Shown piece after piece: positions 10,037-20,367 of a DNA stretch of 64,000 nt. The number at the start of each line of letters is the position of its first letter. Within the stretch, counting starts at the first letter, position 1. The DNA lies in NCBI RefSeq assembly GCF_034006335.1, contig NZ_JAWDIQ010000001.1. One strand, written 5' to 3'. The stretch comes from Paracerasibacillus soli. Its GTDB lineage: Bacteria; Bacillota; Bacilli; Bacillales; Amphibacillaceae. The position numbers were made by a program, and so were the translations under genes. The notes below the pieces were generated by a model that was not told the DNA's origin, did no database searches, and worked only from the letters and a program-made list of their open reading frames with translations.

Positions 10037-12294
10037 TTAAACTTGAGGTCCTTCAACCCTTTTTTTCTTTCTGAAGTCAACCGGGCGCTTTTTGATCATC
10101 TTCCCTCTCCAAATTAGCCATAATTGACTAGCGAGGAATAATGATGAATATGTTCCCATAATCAATCCAATTGCTAAAGCAAAGGCAAATGGTTGGATGG
10201 ACTGTGCACCTAAAATCATGAACGCTAATACTGCTAATAACGTCGTAAGAGATGTAGCAATACTTCTTGTAAAGGTTTGAAGTAAACTATTATTAACAAC
10301 TCTTGCTAATTCCTTAACAGACTTAATTTGTCGATTTTCTTTCTGTAAGTTTTCTCTTATTCGGTCAAAGGTTACAATCGTATCATTGATTGAGTAACCG
10401 ACAATTGTTAATATCGCAGCCACAATCGTGACATCAAACTCCATCCTCGTAATACTAAAGAATACGAGCATGAAAAATGCATCATGCACGAGTGCAATAA
10501 TCGCAGTTATTCCAAAGAAAAACTCAAAGCGTATTGTGACATAAATAATCATTCCTATTATCGCAATACCGACTGCATATAAAGCATTTTTTACAAGTTC
10601 TTGTCCAACAATTGGAGAGACGACACTAACGTTAGGCTCAACACCCATTTATCCTGAAAATACTGTTTCACTTCTTTGATCTTATCATCGGATAAAACTG
10701 TATCAAATCGAGATACTGCAATATTATTATTATCGCCTGATAAAATGATTGATTTCGCCTTTACACCTAGTGTGTCAAAGTCTTTTTCAATTTCTTCCGT
10801 GTTAATAGCGTCATTAGCCATCACTTCAATTCTTGAACCACTCGTAAAGTCAATACCAGGATTTAACTTAAATATGAGTAATGAGATAATCCCTAAAATA
10901 ATCATAATGGATGACGCTGTGATAAATTTATACTTATGTTGTACAACATCAATGTTGCGATTAAGAAACTTGGCTTCTTTCGGTTCTTTTTCTTTAATAT
11001 CGCGTATTGATTCCTTTTTCACACCAAACCAACCTGGACGTTTCTTAAGGAACGGGCTATTAATCCATAGTTGTAATAAAAGCCTTGTACCATATACTGC
11101 TGTGATAAAGCTGACAAATATACTAACAATAAGCATTGTCGCAAACCCTTTAACAGAACTAGTACCGAATATAAATAAAATACCAGCAGCTAATAACGTT
11201 GTTAAGTTGGCATCAATAATAGAGGAAAGTGAATTTTTCGTTCCAGCTTTAAAGGAAGAACGCAGCGATTTTCCTGACCTCATCTCTTCTTTAATCCGCT
11301 CAAATGTAATAACGTTCGCATCAACAGCCATTCCGACACCAAGAATTAATGCCGCAATACCCGGTAATGTTAATACACCATGCATTAAACGGAAGACTAA
11401 TAAAATCAAAAAGATATAAATCGTTAAATTGATGCTTGCAATAGCACCTGGAAAACGATAAACAAGCAACATAAATAAATATACAAGTGCTATGCCCACA
11501 AATCCTGCAAAAATCGTTTTATTTAAAGCTTGTTCACCAAACTGTGCTCCAACAGATGTAGAGTACATTTCTTTCATGTTTACAGGTAAAGATCCCGCAT
11601 TTATAATATCCGCTAAATATTTTGCTTCATCTACCGTAAACTGACCTTCAATCATCACGTTTGTCGTATTCAATGTTTGGCTTACAGCAGGTGCAGAAAC
11701 ATATTTATGGTCAGCTTTTGTTGCTTCCTTCTGATAAGAATCCCCCTCATCATAATCCATCCAAATGACCAATAGATTATTGGGCGTTCCCATATTTTTA
11801 ATTTTAGTTGTCACATCTGCAAATTTTGAAGCACTTTTTAAGGACAATGTTACAATTGGCTGATGTGTATCAGGATGGAAGTCTTGTTTCGCACTGCCCT
11901 CTTTCACATCTGCTCCATCTAATAATTTGTTATCATTCACATCTCGAAATGATAATCTAGCTGAAGTTGCTAGCATATCACGAGCTTGCTGTTGATCTTT
12001 AATTCCCGCCAACTGTACCCTAATACGATCTTCACCTTCAATATCAATGACAGATTCGCTAATACCAAGACGGTTAACCCGGTCATTCAAGGTACGCACT
12101 GTACCTTCCAACAAGTCACGCGTAATTTTTTGATCTTTATCTACTGGTTCAACTTCATAAAGGATTTCGAATCCACCTTGTAAGTCTAAACCGAGATTAA
12201 TATTTTTAACGATACCTTTTATCGTGCCACTAATCGTTCCCGCAAAAACTAAAACGATTAGGAAAAAGGCAATGATTCTGCCTCTATTTTTCAT
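10037..12294 (-). CDS. secDF: Protein translocase subunit SecDF, fused (one frameshift)
   Basis: Membrane protein that uses the proton gradient to pull proteins through SecYEG. It is a natural SecD-SecF fusion of about 752 residues, as in B. subtilis. The SecD half has the N-terminal helix, the periplasmic P1 domain (LGLDLQGGFEILYEVEP) and the membrane block with GVGMAVDANVITFERIKEE. The SecF half begins near LNRNIDVVQHKYKF and has TIVGYSINDTIVTFDRIREN. The frame is broken near 10648, between QYFQDK and GVEPNVSVVSP; one added base repairs it. It is followed by a strong terminator. Confidence 0.95.
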
Positions 12295-12329
12295 ATACCA
12301 TTTCCTCCTCTAACTCCAACTGCACACTT

Positions 12330-12623
12330 TTATAAATTTGACCCAGTAAGAGCTGCGATTGAAGATGCCAAATCTTCATCAGCTTGATAAGCATTCACCG
12401 TTATGTAACTCATATATGTTGTCGTAGACAAATGAAAAATATCTTGTACAATTTCAAACAATCTTTTTTCAGGGTTCCCTTTCCACACCTTCTTTACTAA
12501 GCAACTCCAAATTTCCTCGGGTGTTGCTCGTGGATAACCGATTAAATGGAATTCAGTAGTTTTACTTTTCAGAATAACTTTCATTTCACTTTTCCAATCG
12601 TTTACTGTCCTTTTTTCGTCCAA
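12330..12623 (-). CDS. comN: Post-transcriptional regulator ComN (YrzD family)
   Basis: About 97 residues matching the Post_transc_reg family. In B. subtilis ComN (YrzD) affects comEA mRNA and competence and sits beside secDF and spoVB, as here. The core is VNDWKSEMKVILKSKTTEF, and the family-typical A-T-P-E-E-I-W stretch follows it. I chose the TTG at 12623 because an ACGGGGGG ribosome-binding site precedes it by a normal distance. An upstream ATG at 12683 would add 20 residues, but has no evident binding site. The frame is intact. Confidence 0.8.
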   Translation of the reverse strand: MDEKRTVNDWKSEMKVILKSKTTEFHLIGYPRATPEEIWSCLVKKVWKGNPEKRLFEIVQDIFHLSTTTYMSYITVNAYQADEDLASSIAALTGSNL

Positions 12624-12743
12624 GCCTAGCCCCCCGTTTCCAAGCATATTATATTTTACCAAACTTGTCATGCTTGGCCTCATCTATTGCATATATATCA
12701 TTGTATATGAAATTTTATTTTTTGAGAAGGCAGGTTAACCATA

Positions 12744-14297
12744 TTGTCGAAACAAACTTTTCTTCAAGGAACATTGATATTAATTTTTGCTGGTATGATT
12801 ACACGCTTCCTCGGCTTTATCAATCGCCTAGTCATCGCAAGATTAATGGGTGAAGAAGGTGTAGGTCTATACATGATGGCTCTACCAACTTTATTTTTGA
12901 TTATGGCATTAACTCAAATGGGACTCCCTGTAGCAATATCAAAGCGCGTTGCTGAGGCAGAAGCACAACATAATCAAGGAAAGGTAAAAAGAATTCTCAT
13001 CGTATCATTAATCATTACAACTGTTTCGAGTCTTTTTTTTTACGGTAGTCATGATTTTTGGAGCACCTTTCATCGCAAAAACATTATTAACTGATGAACG
13101 TACGATTTATCCTTTACTAGCCATTAGCCCGATTGTACCGATTATTGCTGTCTCTTCCGTTTTACGTGGTTACTTTCAAGGAAAGCAAAATATGAAACCA
13201 CAAAGTTATTCACAAGTAATTGAACAAATTGTACGAATCACATGTGTGGCTCTATTTGTTAAAATCCTTTTACCATACGGAATTGAATTTGCTGCTGCTG
13301 GAGCAATGATCAGTGTCATCCTAGGCGAATTTACTTCGTTACTTTATATGGTTTACCAATTTAAGCATAAAAAAACAATCAAATTACGAACACGATTTTT
13401 CACCTATTTAAAGTCTAGTAAATCAACAGTAAAGGAACTATTTTCCATTGCCTTACCTAGTACAGGCAGCCGTATGATTGGGTCATTATCCCATTTTTTT
13501 GAGCCAATTATTGTTGCCCAAAGTTTAGCAATAGCTGGTATATCTGCGACACTCGCAACAAAACAATATGGTGAATTAACTGGTTATGTACTTCCGTTAT
13601 TATTTCTACCAACTTTTATAACGCAATCTCTTTCCGTTGCACTTGTTCCATCAATTTCAGAAGCAGAAGCAGTTGCTAATAAAAGCCTTATTCATTACCG
13701 TATTCACCAGGCAATTCGTATTTCTTTTGCTTCTGGGCAATCGCAACAGTTGTTCTCTCTTTATTTTCCGAGCAAATATTAACATATATGTACGGAACAG
13801 CAAACGCTAGTCAGTTTTTGATTCTTATGGCTCCATTTTTCATTTTACTCTATATTCAATCACCTTTACAAGCAACATTACAAGCACTCGATTTAGCAAA
13901 ACCTGCTATGTGGAATAGTTTAATAGGTAATGTGATTAAATTCATTGTTCTCTTTACATTAGCTTCAAGCCCTAAATTCGGCATCATGGGCGTTGCCATC
14001 GCCATGCTTGTTGGTGTTGTTTTAGTTACTTTATTACATCTTGCAACTTTACAAAAAGCGATTCGTTTTTACATTCCAATCAAAGATCTCACAAAAATGT
14101 CTGCTCTTATACTTTTAACATGGCTAACCGCAAAATTTATCAAACAGTGGTTTACCCAAACAAATGAACATTTCCTTATTTTCATTGCTTGCTTAATTGT
14201 ATTATGTATCGCATACCTATTATTTTTATTTTTGCTTCGATTCATTTCAAAGGAAGAATTGCAACAAATTCCATTTCTACAAAAATGGATACGATAA
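12744..14297 (+). CDS. spoVB: Stage V sporulation protein B, lipid flippase-like (two frameshifts)
   Basis: Polytopic membrane protein of the MVF/polysaccharide-export superfamily, thought to flip lipid-linked precursors for spore cortex synthesis. About 517 residues with some 14 membrane segments. It starts at TTG 12744 (MSKQTFLQGTLILIFAGMI). One lesion is a T9 run at 13031-13039; T8 would give SLFFTVVMIFGAPF. The second is near 13733, where GGG should be GGGG (SGAIATVVLSLFSEQILTYM). The terminal section ends PFLQKWIR. The position next to comN and yrzE matches B. subtilis. It is transcribed opposite to the neighbouring blocks. Confidence 0.93.
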
Positions 14298-14298
14298 C

Positions 14299-14423
14299 GT
14301 CAAACTCAATCAATCAGGTTTTCTACTCCCCAATTGATTGTATGCCGCAAAATTTGGGGTTTTACTAGTAGATCCAGCATTTTTCACTTTTTATGCTGCG
14401 AGAATGTTTAAAGTGAGTTTGAC
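14299..14423. repeat. Structured palindromic element downstream of spoVB
   Basis: The stretch opens with GTCAAACTCA (14299-14308) and closes with the exact reverse complement TGAGTTTGAC (14414-14423). Inside are a CAATCAAT/ATTGATTG pair and a CAGCAT/ATGCTG hairpin. It begins two bases after the spoVB stop codon. It may be a complex terminator or a decayed miniature element. The rest of the 300-base gap up to the yrzE-like gene shows no gene. Confidence 0.5.
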
Positions 14424-14617
14424 ACAACAAGTTAACCTCATAAAAAAATGAACTTAGTTTTATTATGAATAGCACGTCTTTTTTTAAAACGAATGAATAA
14501 GCTATCAATAAGTATGTGTTCAAAACAGAATAGCACATAAACAAACATAATCATGTCACTTTTTCACCATGTATTTTGAACACTCTTTATCATGATTAAT
14601 TAAAGGGGATGGATCAA

Positions 14618-14989
14618 TTGCGACAACAATTTATCGGATTAATGTATGGTTGGATTGTAATTTTCGGACTTATCCTTTGTGCAAGTACTGTTTTAGCTTT
14701 GTTACTTAGATTTACTACGTTTAATGATCCTACACTTTCCTGGGTTACATTAAGTGTCGGATTCATCGCATTATTCTTCGGAGGACTTATTGCTGGAATG
14801 AAAGGAAAATCAAAGGGTTGGATGATAGGTATGTTTACTGGGTTAGGATTTACTGTCCTTACATTTTTAGTTCAATACTTAGGATACAAACACGGTTTTT
14901 CAATCGAACAGACGCTTCATCATACAGGTTATATTTTAGCTGCATTAATTGGTGGGGTTATAGGTGTAAATACCGTTGCTCCAAAATAA
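14618..14989 (+). CDS. yrzE: TIGR04086 family membrane protein (YrzE-like)
   Basis: About 123 residues with four predicted membrane segments (about 8-33, 43-62, 69-89, 101-120) joined by very short loops. Length, topology and location between spoVB and yajC match the TIGR04086/YrzE family of Bacillaceae. Its function is unknown. I prefer the TTG at 14618, because AAAGGGG lies 8 bases upstream; the ATG at 14609 would leave no spacing from that site. It is convergent with yajC across a perfect palindrome. Confidence 0.75.
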   Translation: MRQQFIGLMYGWIVIFGLILCASTVLALLLRFTTFNDPTLSWVTLSVGFIALFFGGLIAGMKGKSKGWMIGMFTGLGFTVLTFLVQYLGYKHGFSIEQTLHHTGYILAALIGGVIGVNTVAPK

Positions 14990-15031
14990 TGGTTAAAAAA
15001 GCTACTTATACCAAATAAACTTAAATCAAAA

Positions 15032-15061
15032 AATAGGATGTCCAATATTGGACATCCTATT
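15032..15061. terminator. Bidirectional terminator between yrzE-like gene and yajC
   Basis: Perfect 30-base palindrome with arms AATAGGATGTCCAA / TTGGACATCCTATT, at the junction of convergent genes and followed by A/T-rich sequence on both sides. Confidence 0.8.
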
Positions 15062-15069
15062 CATTTCAT

Positions 15070-15336
15070 CTACTCAGATTTCACTTCACGGATAGCTGCA
15101 CGGTCATATGTAAGTTTTGTACCGTCGTCACCTTGAATAACAATTGTGTTTTCATCCATTGCGTGAATAATACCGTGAAATCCACCAATTGTTACAATAG
15201 CATCGCCTTTTTTCAAATTATCTTGCATTGTACGTACTTGCTTTTGACGCTTTTGTTGCGGACGGATTAGCAAGAAATAAAAAATAACGACCATTAACAC
15301 TAACATAATAATCGGACTAAATAATTGTGGATCCAT
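15070..15336 (-). CDS. yajC: Preprotein translocase subunit YajC
   Basis: Small SecDF-associated membrane protein of 88 residues. It has one N-terminal membrane helix (about 6-24), then FLLIRPQQKRQKQ and a short cytosolic domain with GDAIVTIGGFHGII, typical of YajC. It starts at ATG 15336 after AAAGGAGTG. It follows tgt directly in a queA-tgt-yajC transcript, as in B. subtilis (yrbF). The frame is intact. Confidence 0.95.
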   Translation of the reverse strand: MDPQLFSPIIMLVLMVVIFYFLLIRPQQKRQKQVRTMQDNLKKGDAIVTIGGFHGIIHAMDENTIVIQGDDGTKLTYDRAAIREVKSE

Positions 15337-15353
15337 TCATATACACTCCTTTC

Positions 15354-16493
15354 TTAAAAATTTTTCGCATTCGGTTTATTAAAACCATATTGCTCAAAGA
15401 ATGCTTCTCTAAAATCGCCAAGTCGATCTTCTTTAATAGCTTCTCGTACTTGCTCCATTAATTTTAACAGAAAATATAAGTTATGATAAGTAGTAAGTCT
15501 AAATCCGAATGTTTCGTTACATTTCATTAAGTGTCTAATGTATGCACGCGAGTAATTTTTACAAGCATAACAATCACAATGCTCATCAATAGGACGGAAG
15601 TCACGCGCATATTTAGCGTTTCGAATAACTAATCTACCTTCAGAAGTCATGCATGTCCCATTACGCGCTATTCTAGTTGGTAGCACGCAGTCAAACATAT
15701 CAATACCTCGGATTGCACCATCAATTAGTGAATCCGGTGAACCGACTCCCATCAAATATCGTGGCTTATTAGTCGGTAAATGTGGAGTAGTAAAATCTAG
15801 TACACGATTCATTACTTCTTTTGGCTCACCTACAGACAAGCCCCCAACTGCATAGCCTGGAAAATCTAGTGAAGTTAGATCTGCTGCACTTTGTTTACGT
15901 AAATCTTCATATTCACCACCCTGCACAATCCCAAACAATCCTTGTACATCTTTTCTTTCATGAGCCTGTAAACAACGTTCTGCCCAACGTGAAGTGCGTT
16001 CAACAGAGTTCTTCATATATTCATATGAAGCAGGATAAGGTGGACATTCATCAAATGCCATCATGATGTCAGAACTGAGTGCATTTTGAATGTGCATTGC
16101 TTTTTCAGGTGTAAGGAATAACTTTTCACCACTTAAGTGATTCCTAAAATGCACACCTTCTTCTTCAATTTCACGCATATCACTTAAACTAAATACTTGG
16201 AAACCACCTGAATCGGTTAAGATTGCACCATCCCAATTCATAAATTTATGCAGTCCGCCCGCTTCACGAATAATTTCTTCGCCAGGTCGTAACCAAAGGT
16301 GATATGTGTTGCTTAATATTATTTTTGCATTCATATCATGTAAATCTTCTGGACTCATTGTTTTAACTGTAGCTAACGTTCCTACCGGCATAAAGATTGG
16401 TGTTTCAAATGAACCATGCGGTGTTGTTACCCTTCCTAGTCTTGCACCTGTTTGTTTACATGTTTTGATTAGTTCATATTTAATAGGTTGCAT
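15354..16493 (-). CDS. tgt: Queuine tRNA-ribosyltransferase (TGT)
   Basis: Exchanges guanine-34 for preQ1 in tRNAs with GUN anticodons, on the way to queuosine. The 379 residues are full length. The catalytic aspartates lie in TDSGGFQVFSL (about 90) and in RGIDMFDCVLPTR (about 264). The zinc site is the CDCYAC cluster plus a later His near residue 334. The start follows GGAAAGGG. It pairs functionally with queA immediately upstream. The frame is intact. Confidence 0.97.
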   Translation of the reverse strand: MQPIKYELIKTCKQTGARLGRVTTPHGSFETPIFMPVGTLATVKTMSPEDLHDMNAKIILSNTYHLWLRPGEEIIREAGGLHKFMNWDGAILTDSGGFQVFSLSDMREIEEEGVHFRNHLSGEKLFLTPEKAMHIQNALSSDIMMAFDECPPYPASYEYMKNSVERTSRWAERCLQAHERKDVQGLFGIVQGGEYEDLRKQSAADLTSLDFPGYAVGGLSVGEPKEVMNRVLDFTTPHLPTNKPRYLMGVGSPDSLIDGAIRGIDMFDCVLPTRIARNGTCMTSEGRLVIRNAKYARDFRPIDEHCDCYACKNYSRAYIRHLMKCNETFGFRLTTYHNLYFLLKLMEQVREAIKEDRLGDFREAFFEQYGFNKPNAKNF

Positions 16494-16531
16494 ATAATCC
16501 CTTTCCTTTTCCCTAGATGTGCGTATATCTC

Positions 16532-17557
16532 CTATATAATGAGCATGGCATCTCCAAAACTAAAAAATCGATAACGCTCTTGAACCGCCTCGTGATAAGC
16601 AGATAAAACCGCTTCCTTTCCAGCAATTGCGCTTATAAGCATAATGAGAGTAGATTTTGGCAAATGAAAGTTCGTAATTAAACCATCGATTGCTTTTACC
16701 TCATAAGGTGGATAAATAAAGATATCCGTCCAACCACTTGCTTCTTGAAATGTACCATAATCTCTTATAATCGTTTCTAATGTTCTTGTTGAAGTGGTCC
16801 CAACCGAGATAATTCTCCCACCGTTTTCTCTTACTTGGTTTAATGTGTCGGCTGTCTCTTTTGTTATCCGATAAAACTCCGAATGCATCTTATGGTCATC
16901 AATAGATTCAACACTTACCGGACGAAACGTACCTAAGCCAACATGTAATGTAATAAATGCAATTGTTACACCCATTGCTTTAATTTCTTCTAAAAGCTCT
17001 GTTGTGAAATGAAGCCCTGCTGTTGGAGCCGCCGCTGAACCTTGTTCCTTCGCATAAACGGTTTGATAACGCTCTTTTTCTGGTAACTGTTCTTTAATAT
17101 ATGGCGGTAACGGCATTTCACCAAGCTCGTCCAATACTTCATAAAATATCCCGTTATAGGAAAACTCTAATATTCTTCCCCCGTGTTCTTGAACTTCTGA
17201 ACAAGTTGCTGTTAATTTTCCATCGCCAAATTTTAACGTTGTCCCTACTTTTACACGTTTAGCGGGTTTCACGAGAACTTCCCAACGATCACCCTCTATT
17301 TGATGTAATAGCAACACTTCAATTTTTGCACCTGTATCTTCTTTTACACCATATAAGCGCGCAGGTAATACACGTGTATCGTTTAATACAAGACAATCTC
17401 CTTTTCGTAAATAGTTTGTGATATCACGAAAATGTTCATGTTCCACTTCTTTTGTATCACGATGAAGCACGAGTAAACGGGATGCCGTCCGGTCTTGTAA
17501 AGGTGTTTGTGCAATCAATTCTTCCGGTAAATCAAAATCAAAATCTTCAACTTTCAT
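16532..17557 (-). CDS. queA: S-adenosylmethionine:tRNA ribosyltransferase-isomerase QueA
   Basis: Transfers and rearranges the ribosyl part of SAM onto preQ1-tRNA to give epoxyqueuosine, the step after TGT. About 341 residues from MKVEDFDFDLPEELIAQ (ATG 17557, preceded by AAGGAG) to FGDAMLII. Family signatures include LVLNDTRVLPARLYG, AAPTAGLHFT and SVGTTSTRTLE. It is likely one transcript with ruvBA and DUF2905 upstream and tgt-yajC downstream. The frame is intact. Confidence 0.96.
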   Translation of the reverse strand: MKVEDFDFDLPEELIAQTPLQDRTASRLLVLHRDTKEVEHEHFRDITNYLRKGDCLVLNDTRVLPARLYGVKEDTGAKIEVLLLHQIEGDRWEVLVKPAKRVKVGTTLKFGDGKLTATCSEVQEHGGRILEFSYNGIFYEVLDELGEMPLPPYIKEQLPEKERYQTVYAKEQGSAAAPTAGLHFTTELLEEIKAMGVTIAFITLHVGLGTFRPVSVESIDDHKMHSEFYRITKETADTLNQVRENGGRIISVGTTSTRTLETIIRDYGTFQEASGWTDIFIYPPYEVKAIDGLITNFHLPKSTLIMLISAIAGKEAVLSAYHEAVQERYRFFSFGDAMLII

Positions 17558-17579
17558 ATTAAAATCTCCTTGCATTTTC

Positions 17580-17777
17580 TCATCTAAATTTGCCTAAAAC
17601 AAAAAAGATTAGAGACAAAATAATACTAATAATAATAGATGTCATGATTGGAAAATAAAACGTAACATTCCCTTTTTTAAAGGTTATATCTCCTGGAAGT
17701 TTGCCAATAAATGTCCAAATTACCCCGACAATTAAAAAGACAATGCCAAGTATAATAAATAGTTTCCCTACATTCAT
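17580..17777 (-). CDS. DUF2905 family small membrane protein
   Basis: 65 residues with two membrane helices (about 5-24 and 42-61) flanking the DUF2905 signature IGKLPGDITFKKGNVTFYF. It lies in the 2-base to 20-base gaps between ruvB and queA, where B. subtilis carries a comparable small gene. The function is unknown. The ATG at 17777 is 2 bases beyond the ruvB stop, suggesting translational coupling. Confidence 0.82.
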   Translation of the reverse strand: MNVGKLFIILGIVFLIVGVIWTFIGKLPGDITFKKGNVTFYFPIMTSIIISIILSLIFFVLGKFR

Positions 17778-17779
17778 TT

Positions 17780-18778
17780 TTATTCATTCGCTTTCAATCC
17801 AAAATGTTCGAATGCTTTATGTGTTACTATTCTTCCCCTAGGCGTCCGCTGAATAAACCCAATTTGTAACAAATATGGTTCATATACATCTTCTATTGTT
17901 TGTGGTTCTTCTCCTATCGTTGCAGCAATTGTATCTAAACCTACTGGACCACCATTAAAGTTTTCAATAATCCCTTTTAAAAATTTATGGTCAATATGGT
18001 CCAGTCCAACTTCATCTACCTGCAGCATACTTAGAGCCAAACTTGTCATGTCTAAACTAATTTTGTCTTCCCCTTTTACTTGGGAAATATCACGAATTCG
18101 TTTTAATAAGCGATTAGCAATTCTTGGTGTTCCTCTCGAACGTCGAGCAATTTCCATCGCTGCTTCCTTTGTTATCGATGTATGAAAGATTTCCGCTGTT
18201 CGTTCAACAATGGCACATAAGTCTTTCGGTTCATAATACTCTAAACGACTAAGAACGCCAAAACGATCTCGTAAGGGTGCTGTAAGTAAACCTGCTCTCG
18301 TTGTTGCACCTACTAATGTAAATGGTGGAAGATCGATTCTTACAGACCTGGCACTAGGACCTTGCCCTATGACAATATCAATAAAGAAATCTTCCATAGC
18401 TGGATATAACACTTCTTCAACAGACCGCGGTAATCGGTGTACTTCATCAATAAAAAGGACATCGCCTGGTTCTAGCGATGATAATATTGCAGCTAAATCA
18501 CCTGCTCTTTCAATAGATGGACCAGACGTTGTTCTAAACTGCACGCCCATCTCATTGGCAATAATTGCTGCTAATGTCGTTTTACCTAACCCTGGAGGTC
18601 CGTATAATAACACGTGATCTAAAGGTTCATGCCGCATTTTAGCAGCTTCTATAAAAATTTTTAAGTTCTCCTTTACCTTATGTTGTCCAATATATTGACT
18701 TAAAGTCGTTGGACGTAAACTTAGCTCAACAATGGCATCTTCATCACATTGATCACCTGTTACCATTCGTTCTTCCAT
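17780..18778 (-). CDS. ruvB: Holliday junction branch migration ATPase RuvB
   Basis: Hexameric motor that drives branch migration of Holliday junctions with RuvA. 332 residues. Walker A GPPGLGKTTLA (about 62-72) and Walker B LFIDEVHRL are visible, as are sensor motif GATTRAGLL and the C-terminal winged helix ending GFIQRTPRGRIVT. It is preceded by ruvA with a 19-base gap and a GGGAGG site. The frame is intact. Confidence 0.97.
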   Translation of the reverse strand: MEERMVTGDQCDEDAIVELSLRPTTLSQYIGQHKVKENLKIFIEAAKMRHEPLDHVLLYGPPGLGKTTLAAIIANEMGVQFRTTSGPSIERAGDLAAILSSLEPGDVLFIDEVHRLPRSVEEVLYPAMEDFFIDIVIGQGPSARSVRIDLPPFTLVGATTRAGLLTAPLRDRFGVLSRLEYYEPKDLCAIVERTAEIFHTSITKEAAMEIARRSRGTPRIANRLLKRIRDISQVKGEDKISLDMTSLALSMLQVDEVGLDHIDHKFLKGIIENFNGGPVGLDTIAATIGEEPQTIEDVYEPYLLQIGFIQRTPRGRIVTHKAFEHFGLKANE

Positions 18779-18797
18779 ACCAGTTTACACCTCCCAA

Positions 18798-19399
18798 CTA
18801 TTTTGTAAGTAATGCCAGTGCTTTACGAATTAATACATCCGTATGTTCATTTTCTTCTTTTTGTAATATCGGTAAAACTCGTTTAATTTCATTGTCTTTG
18901 TAACCAAGTGCTTTTAATGCTTCTTGTGTCTCACGGATATTCTCAGCATGATGAGATTGGCTTTCTTGTTGCTCAACCGTTTGCTCATTTGTAGATAATA
19001 GTGATATTAATTTTCCTTTTAAATCTAAAATAATTTGTCGTGATGTTTTCTTTCCAATTCCAGGAAAACTAGTTAAAAATTTATCATCTTCGCGTTCAAT
19101 AGCAGCGACAAAATCAGGTATATTTACAGAACCCATCATTGCAAGTGCACTTTTAGGACCTATTCCCAGACAGAAATAAGTTTCATAAATAAATACTTCT
19201 CATCTTCATTTTTAAATCCATATAAAACTTGTAAATCCTCTCGAACATGCATATATGTAAATACCTTAAGTCGCTGTTTTTCATAATTAGAAAAAATAAA
19301 TGGATTTGGACAAAATATTTCATAGCCGATTCCTTGTACGTCCACGATAATCGACTCATCTAAAATTGACATTAAGTCCCCTTCAATATACGCAATCAT
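18798..19399 (-). CDS. ruvA: Holliday junction-binding protein RuvA (one frameshift)
   Basis: Tetramer that binds four-way junctions and loads RuvB. About 200 residues from MIAYIEGDLMSILDES (ATG 19399, preceded by AAAGGGAG) to KALALLTK. The OB fold is N-terminal, helix-hairpin-helix motifs sit in the centre (FPGIGKKTSRQII), and the RuvB-binding domain III is C-terminal. The frame breaks near 19166. Restoring one base gives the expected S-G-I-G-P-K-S-A-L-A motif, which is itself a DNA-binding hairpin. Confidence 0.93.
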
Positions 19400-19502
19400 C
19401 TCTTCTTCTCCCTTTACAGTCCTAATTTCTATTCTATCACAACTCTTCAATTTCCGTACAATGTGCTGACTAAAACATGTATAGTGGTGAGCACTAAGGA
19501 CA

Positions 19503-19542
19503 AATTAAAACTTCCATTTTTAATTTAATGGAAGTTTTAATT
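19503..19542. terminator. Terminator downstream of yebC
   Basis: Perfect 16-base stem AATTAAAACTTCCATT / AATGGAAGTTTTAATT around an 8-base loop, just after the yebC stop on the minus strand. Confidence 0.85.
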
Positions 19543-19560
19543 GACAGTCGAAAATAACAC

Positions 19561-20291
19561 TTATTCTGCACTATTCATATTATGATAAATATCTTGAACA
19601 TCTTCATCATCTTCAAGCATTTCAATTAAATGATTCAACTTTTCTGCATCATCTGAGGAAACGTCATTGTAATTTTGAGGAATTAATGTTACTTCCGCTT
19701 CTTCTAATTCATAGCCTTTATTTTGTAAATAAAGGCAAACCTCGTCAAAGTTGGAAGGTGTTGTATATATTTCATATGCCCATCTTCTGTAACAATATCA
19801 TCGGCACCTGCCTCTATTGCCTCTAATGTGATATCATCTTCATCTATTTTTTCATCTTCATTCACAATCAAAATATATCCTTTGCGGTCAAACATAAACG
19901 AAACACTACCCGTTTCACCTAAGTTTCCACCATTTTTCTTAAATGCATGCCTTACTTCTGCAGCTGTACGGTTACGATTATCCGTCAAAACTTGAACAAT
20001 AACAGCTACACCACCAGGGCCATACCCTTCGTACGTAACCTCTTCGTAGCTTGCACCGTCTAACATACCGGTTGCCTTTTTAATCGCCCGTTCAATATTA
20101 TCATTTGGCATATTATCTGCCTTCGCTTTATCTACCACTGCCCGAAGTGCGGCATTCGTATCAAGGTCTCCTCCCCCTTGTTTGGCAGCTATATAAATAT
20201 TTTTAGCATGCCTCATGAAGATTTTACCACGTTTTGCATCTTGTGCGTTTTTTCTTCTTTGTATATTTTTCCACTTGGAATGACCAGCCAT
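19561..20291 (-). CDS. yebC: YebC/PmpR family transcription/translation factor (one frameshift)
   Basis: About 243 residues beginning MAGHSKWKNIQRRKNAQDAKRGK, the hallmark of the YebC family. Members act as DNA-binding regulators, and some relieve ribosome stalling; the role here is not resolved. The start at 20291 follows GAGAGGAG. The frame breaks near 19776; one added base restores YEIYTTPSNFDEV and the normal C terminus DDEDVQDIYHNMNSAE. It matches B. subtilis yrbC in location between ruvA and coxA. Confidence 0.93.
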
Positions 20292-20367
20292 TGGACATTC
20301 TCCTCTCAAAAAATTTCCTACTTTACTATATCAAAATTTTTTTGAGATATAAAGTTGCAAGTAATAT

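Noticed and set aside
10676..11419. Long open frame (247 codons) opposite secDF
   Set aside because: It lies entirely antisense to secDF, whose motifs are clear. It has no ribosome-binding site and its composition fits a mirror of membrane codons.
13025..13060. Programmed frameshift at the T9 run in spoVB
   Set aside because: A slippery run alone is not enough. No stimulatory structure is seen, and many non-slippery genes nearby have similar breaks.
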